NCBI GenBank assembly: GCA_037447605.1 | Contig: CM074805.1 | Location: 4,718,454-4,782,453, forward strand | Length of the DNA stretch: 64,000 nt | From: Zygnema circumcarinatum | Lineage: Eukaryota > Streptophyta > Zygnematophyceae > Zygnematales > Zygnemataceae | Reading direction: 5' to 3' | Part shown: piece by piece, positions 59,501 through 64,000 of the stretch | How positions within the stretch are numbered: the stretch's first letter is position 1 | How the letters are laid out: each line of letters starts with the position of its first letter | Program-made: the position numbers and the translations under genes | Notes under the pieces: model-generated | What the model saw: the letters and a program-made list of their open reading frames with translations, nothing else | Told to the model about the DNA's origin: nothing | The model's database searches: none

Positions 59501-59844
59501 ACCAGTCCAACTTCCAAGTCAAACCAGATACGACAAATTACAAAATTTACCTTGGGTTGCTTCTAGAATTAAAACAGACAAAATTTACGTAATCATCTCC
59601 TCTTTGTGCGCAAATGAACATATACAAGAATTGCCCTTAATGAAGTAGTATGTGCTTCAGGATTCCTGGAAATAATCTCTCCCTCCGTCAGCTGTAAGAT
59701 TAAAAGCATAGCGTTTACCTGCTGTGCTCTTTTCTGTGGTTGTTGCTCCTCTCTCCTCCGCTTCTGCTTCTCACTGCCCTCCCCTCTTGCACCTTCCAAC
59801 CTCTTCAACTCCTCCTGGTCCACAAACCTAATGCTGCCTAACAT
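53511..59844 (-). CDS. CWF19L2-like: CWF19-like protein 2, spliceosome disassembly factor
   Basis: Eleven exons close to 953 residues: 59719-59844, 59202-59433, 58718-58878, 58195-58401, 56964-57953, 55702-55907, 55127-55330, 54722-54923, 54345-54557, 53995-54123, 53511-53702. The start is MLGSIRFVDQEEL, followed by a Lys-rich region (KKHKHKKKEKK). A conserved plant/animal core follows (GLDWM, LNPYWKSGD, ASWRLKALKRAKEQAAREGK, DRWGSVAELT). A 330-residue charged exon with many RD/RE pairs leads to REVVLLPLVDAQGRAV. The two CwfJ domains follow: CQFCFDGPNKPKHLMVGIG, LVDGHSYI, DEDVWEEIRNFKKCLVKMF, FPYFHVEFGL, HVIDDE, WEPHDWTKMLD. CWF19 proteins act with Dbr1 and Prp43 in release and debranching of intron lariats. 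Intron 5 carries a long G-rich satellite. Confidence 0.96.
55582..55604. repeat. A homopolymer
   Basis: About 23 consecutive A inside the 55331-55701 intron of the CWF19-like gene (T-run on the gene strand). Confidence 0.85.
56122..56905 (-). repeat. CCCCCT/CCCCT satellite, ~780 bp, in CWF19 intron 5
   Basis: The plus strand is almost pure (CCCCCT)n and (CCCCT)n. On the transcribed-sense minus strand this is (AGGGGG)n. It fills about three quarters of the 1056-base intron 55908-56963. It creates 270-440 codon open frames of Pro/Leu/Ser or Gly/Arg/Glu that are not genes. Confidence 0.9.
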
Positions 59845-60498
59845 TTTCTCTTTCTTGGAACAGATTCCTCCCCTTGTATTCGAGCCCAATGCCAGAAACA
59901 GGCGAGTCAGTTGAATGACAACCTGCAGGCCTTCATCCCCTCTTTAAGCTGAGGGCAGTCAAAAAACCCTAAAGCATCAAGAAGAGCATGATAATGCTCT
60001 GGTTTCGACAGTGCTTTGCTTCAGGCCGTCCAGCCGTCGTAGAGAGTGTCGGATAGAGATATTGCAGATACTTGGAAAGGGAACAAAGAAACAAATGCTT
60101 TGAACGGAGGGAGCCGAAGGAAGGAGAAACCAGTGAAGGGCGTTGAGAGTGTATGAGAATGGCCACGGTTTGTGGTTTGCAGGTTTTGCTATTTAGGTTG
60201 AGTTATTGGGTATTGAATTTAGGGTTGGCTTCTGAAGGGGCGTACTGGTGAATTTGGACGTGCTGACTGCCGAGCAAGTTGAGGAAGAGCGGACGTCTAC
60301 TACTGAACTTGAATTCTAAAAAAAAAAATTGGACAAACATTGATTCACTTTTTTGTTTTTTTAAACCAATCCTTTGCGAGTCATATTGCAGTAGAGTAAC
60401 GACTGTCATCTTCAACCTTTTTCAAGAAATCAAGACTTTTCAGCCTCGTCTTTGTGTGCTCTCCTTCTGCTATCGCTGCTGCTCCTGCAAAACAGAAA
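59845..60498. promoter_or_regulatory. Head-to-head promoter CWF19-like / ILR1-like
   Basis: 654 bp between divergent starts. AAAACCCTAAAG at about 59965 is a telo-box on the CWF19 side, about 120 bases before its ATG. No G-box or TGACGTCA is present, unlike several other divergent promoters here. Confidence 0.5.
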
Positions 60499-63400
60499 AT
60501 GCCTCAGCTTGCCATGGCGGCGATCAGAAGCGCTTTTGCAGCACTCTTCCTCTCATCGCTTGTGCTGCGTTTGACTGCTGGTGATGTTTCCCTATATGAG
60601 AATGCATACGTTGCAGCCTCTGGCCCCACAGAGCCTAGCGCTTTTCTGGAGCATACTCGCAAGGTCGTCATCTGTATAGCCTCCTCTTCACTCTATATAG
60701 TGCCTATCATTGTCGTCATTGCTTGTATGAAGGTGGATTTCTTATTGTTTCCTTTTTAAAAAGTTGGAAAGTCTTTGGTTTGGTCAGCATACCAGATTGA
60801 GATATTCTGCGATTGTTTCATGAATCATATATTGAAGCAATGGATGTATGTGTGTTTCATCATGTGATTTCTGCAGGAGCTCGGAGATTGGCTAATCAGT
60901 TTGCGGCGAGAGCTTCACAAAAAACCGGAGATTATGTTCCAGGTACTGCCCTCACTATATTCAATTATGTCGCCACGGAAATTCGCAATCTGCTTCACCT
61001 CGAGAACCCTCTGAACCGGTGATTCAGCGTGCTAAGGCAGCGGCCGCTATTTCCTCACTTTAGAAAACAAATTCGAAGAGGCGCGATGTCTTATCGCCTT
61101 ACATGTAGTCATTTAGGCTTACACAACAAACAGAACACTATAAAATTCAGAACAGAACATTACATAAACAGAACAAAACATAACGTGAATAAAAGAATAG
61201 AACATTACATCCAATTTGTTGTTTCACTACAAAGGAAGAGGGAGGAGGATGGGGTGGCTCCTTTTCTTTAATCATGAAAGCTGGTTCCTTAGTTCATCTT
61301 TACTTCGTACTCCGTTGCAGAGATCTTGTCCATAACCAGAAAACTAATGTGTCCATATTGTGCATCCCCTCAATTATATAAAATAGGGAGTCACGTGAAG
61401 TTTGCAGGTCCTCCCTTGAAAAGTCAAAGTATACCATGTACCCAATTTGCGTAAAGTCCATTTCACATCACTATCTATAGACCAATGCCAATCCACAAGT
61501 CATGTATAGACCATTTCATGTCAGTGCTCAATTTTACAAGTGTTTTTTCTCAAGCAGAATCCTTAGCAAGAACCCAACTCCTACCCTGCAAATCTTGCAG
61601 GAGTACAATACTAGCGCATTCATTCAAGAAACGTTGAGCAGCTTGGGAATAGATTACAAGGCTGGCTACGCTCGTGGCACAGGTACTGCATCTCCCTTTC
61701 CCTCAAGGGGATCGTTTTTGGGACGATCCTGCCAATGCTTGACGTCTCAAGACCTGCTTTGAAAACAGTCACTGCCACTACTGGATGGTCTGACCATACG
61801 ATTCTCTCAACAGGGGTGGTCGCCAGCATCGGTAATGGAAACGGCCCAGTGGTTGCACTTCGAGCGGACATGGATGCCTTGCCGATTCTAGAGGAAGTTG
61901 AGACCGACTTCAAAAGTCAGGTGCAATTTGTCACTCATTTCATATTGTTCTTTGTTCTGCTTGGTCGTCGTTTTCTTTGATTGAAGAGCTGGACGTGAGT
62001 TATGAGTTTGACATTTTTCAACAGACGTTGGAACTACGTCAAAGAAGTGTTTTTGTAACGTCGGTTGTATAACAACTCACCTGCGTTCACCTTTTGGTGG
62101 CCTCTGTATCTTTCTAATTGCATCTTGTCGAGTCCCATCCTCCTAAAATCTGGCTCGTCCTTTGCCTATTTTTTTTCTTACTTGAAAATTTTATCACTTA
62201 GCCAAACATGCAAACATTTTTCTTTCTTTCCCAAAACATGACAAACCGCAGGTTCGGCTAAATGTCTTCTTCCATACAAAATATTTGAACACATCACTTG
62301 CTGGCTCACTGTGCTGAGGTGGCCCAATCTGCAGACGCCAGGTGTCATGCATGCATGCGGTCACGACGCCCACATGACCATGCTTCTTGGAGCAGCGCGG
62401 CTCCTCAAATCTCGCGAAGCCGATCTCCAAGGAACAGTTCCGTGTGCGATGCCCCTTTTACATTTTTGTTCCATTTTTCACGTTTAAAAAACAAACCGTT
62501 CTTTGAAGCTTTGAGTCATCGTCCCTCTCTTTTGAAGTTGATGTTTTTCGACGTACCCTCAACATCACCCAACAGTTTGCTATGTTTGGAAGTTTACAAG
62601 AAACCTTAAATCATGAAAATTTCAAGGGACTTTTCTGGAGCAGGTGAGGCTTCTCTTCCAGCCAGCTGAGGAGGGCGGCGCAGGCGGTATGATGCTCGTG
62701 GAGGAGGGAGCTATGAAGGATGTTGAGGCTGTGTTTGCCTTTCATGTGTGGCCCACCCTGCCGTCAGGGTACACTCAAACTCACATCTGCAGTTTGACAC
62801 TCACCACAGGCATATATGAAACACTTTACATCCTTCCGCCCCCTCACTTCCCTTTTGCAGATCCGCTTCAAATGACCTAATCTTTGAAAAGCATCGTTTT
62901 TATGAAGGATGCATCCGCCTTCAGCCAACAAAGCAGAGGCCCGATTTTTGAAGCAGTCATCCATATAATAAAGAAACTGGCGATTGCAATATTGGGGTCT
63001 GTGAGTTGCATGCATCAGAGTATGTTAGCTTACAAAAAAGAGGACTTATTCTACGGCTGCTTCAAATCACGCTGTCGAGGACGTCAAACCATGCCCTTTA
63101 TACATGTGGATGAAAGGCTGAGTCTGAATTCCACTTGGAATGACTATTGAGAGGGATGGCAGAGTGGTGGCAAGCCGCCCAGGAGTCCTTATGGCTGCGG
63201 CAGGCCGGTTCACCATCACTGTGTACGGCAGAGGTAGGCCTTGCTCCATCCCCCTCTCCCTCTCCCTCTCCCTGTCCCTCTCCCTCTCCCTCTCTCCCTC
63301 TCCCTCTCCCTCTCCCTCTCTCTCTCTCTCCTCTCTCTCTCTCTCCTCTCCCTCTCCCTCTCCCTCTCCCTCTCCCTCTCCCTCTCCCTCTCCCTCTCCC

Positions 63401-64000
63401 TCTCCCTCTCCCTCTCCCTCTCCCTCTCCCTCTCCCTCTCCCTCTCCCTCTCCCTCTTCCTCTCCCTCTCCCTCTCCCTCTCCCTCTCCCTCTCCCACTC
63501 CCACTCCCACTCCCTTCCTTTTCCTGCCGAACGCAGCTAAGAGTTACTCCGTAATTTATGTCATGTTCATTTTTAAGACAGTTCGGTACAGACAAAGGTC
63601 TAGGGCTCATCATGATGGGAAGAGAAGAAGGAGGGGTATGCAGGCGGTCATGGAGCCATGCCGCACTTAGCCGCAGATCCTTTGGTAGCGGCAGCACACA
63701 TCATAACCAGGTGGAGAACTCGTTTATGATTGTTATGAATATATTATGGGCTTCACAGTCTAATATTGCGAGCTCTTTCTATTTCTGCATTCATGCTTCT
63801 TCCCTTTCCCGTACTCCTTTGGTGGTATTCAGAAGCTAATTTTTCACAGGAGGTTTGGTTTTCTGAGGGCGGACAGTCTCCAGACTTTGGTTTCTCGAGA
63901 GACAAATCCGATCGACTCACGAGTTGTAACGGTGGGTCAGATACACGGAGGGGATGCCAATAATGTCATTCCTGCGAAGGTGACTCTGGGTAAGGGCACT
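60499..64000 (+). CDS. ILR1-like: ILR1-like IAA-amino acid hydrolase (M20), 3' end cut off
   Basis: Nine exons are visible: 60499-60663, 60877-60942, 61601-61682, 61814-61920, 62335-62436, 62644-62768, 63154-63233, 63644-63710, 63877-63989. The gene runs off the window after a donor at 63990. A signal peptide opens the protein ([19 protein letters not shown]), as in ER-located plant members. M20 amidohydrolase landmarks follow: [23 protein letters not shown], the metal-binding Cys and His residues in [20 protein letters not shown] (~145-164), [11 protein letters not shown] with the general-base Glu pair at ~183-184, [47 protein letters not shown]1/ILL enzymes release free indole-3-acetic acid from amino-acid conjugates. 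About 100 C-terminal residues, including any HDEL/KDEL-type retention signal, lie outside the window. Substrate cannot be read from the sequence. Confidence 0.94.
63246..63510 (+). repeat. CCCTCT hexamer satellite in ILR1-like intron 7
   Basis: About 260 bases of near-perfect CTCCCT units on the sense strand within 63234-63643, ending in CCCACT variants. Confidence 0.9.

Noticed and set aside
63067-63697. Ser-Pro and Gly-Arg-Glu frames around 63.1-63.7 kb
   Set aside because: Translations of the CCCTCT satellite in the ILR1-like intron; true exons 63154-63233 and 63644-63710 are read in other frames.
1-64000. CRISPR arrays, prophage, insertion sequences or bacterial operons
   Set aside because: The window is eukaryotic; all tandem repeats are simple satellites without spaced unique spacers, and no transposase or integrase was recognised.

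Overview
The window is nuclear DNA of a plant-lineage (streptophyte) eukaryote. The evidence is a set of intron-rich genes whose best-recognised relatives are plant families: plastid-targeted MEP-pathway kinase CMK/IspE, a BBD-type bifunctional nuclease, a GAUT1-type homogalacturonan galacturonosyltransferase, an ILR1-like auxin-conjugate amidohydrolase, and plant-specific families resembling Arabidopsis At2g33490 and AT1G53645. Introns are about 100-1050 bp and often filled with CT/GA-rich simple repeats, a texture that would suit a streptophyte alga or an early land plant. The exact organism is not determinable from the sequence and this placement is inference. Two 10-N assembly gaps occur, at 13762-13771 and 27668-27677.

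Layout from left to right: BBD nuclease (+, 1138-3904); CMK/IspE (-, 5119-9473); WDR91-like LisH/WD40 protein (+, 9716-16545); a mitochondrial-looking proline-rich protein with a PPR-like segment and an AT1G53645-type C-terminus (-, 17176-21075); WDR20/CreC-like WD40 protein (+, 22574-27555); GAUT1-like glycosyltransferase (-, 29554-36496); a small orphan membrane protein (+, 37385-37897); a BAR/AH-domain protein of the At2g33490 family (+, 40617-47028); mitochondrial ribosomal protein mL43 (-, 48967-49915); NOPCHAP1/DUF4598-like nucleolar chaperone (+, 50671-52922); CWF19-like splicing factor (-, 53511-59844); ILR1-like amidohydrolase (+, from 60499, running off the right edge). I traced exons by hand from splice sites, reading phase and family conservation. 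In ten of the twelve genes the traced exons close to an uninterrupted reading frame with a stop; the orphan is intronless, and the amidohydrolase stays open to the window edge.

Leaving out the orphan, the genes alternate strictly + - + - + - + - + - +. Every intergenic space is therefore either a shared head-to-head promoter region (243 bp to 1.5 kb) or a shared tail-to-tail 3' region. The genes do not form one pathway. They cover plastid isoprenoids, endosomal traffic, deubiquitinase control, pectin synthesis, membrane curvature, mitochondrial and nucleolar ribosome biogenesis, splicing and auxin homeostasis. I found no CRISPR array, prophage, operon or gene cluster. The most notable signals are a U12-type AT-AC intron in the WDR91 gene, an extended promoter motif shared by two loci 30 kb apart, G-box and GTACGG clusters in divergent promoters, a roughly 780 bp G-rich tract inside the CWF19 intron, and a dispersed repeat present at 39.6 and 53.0 kb.
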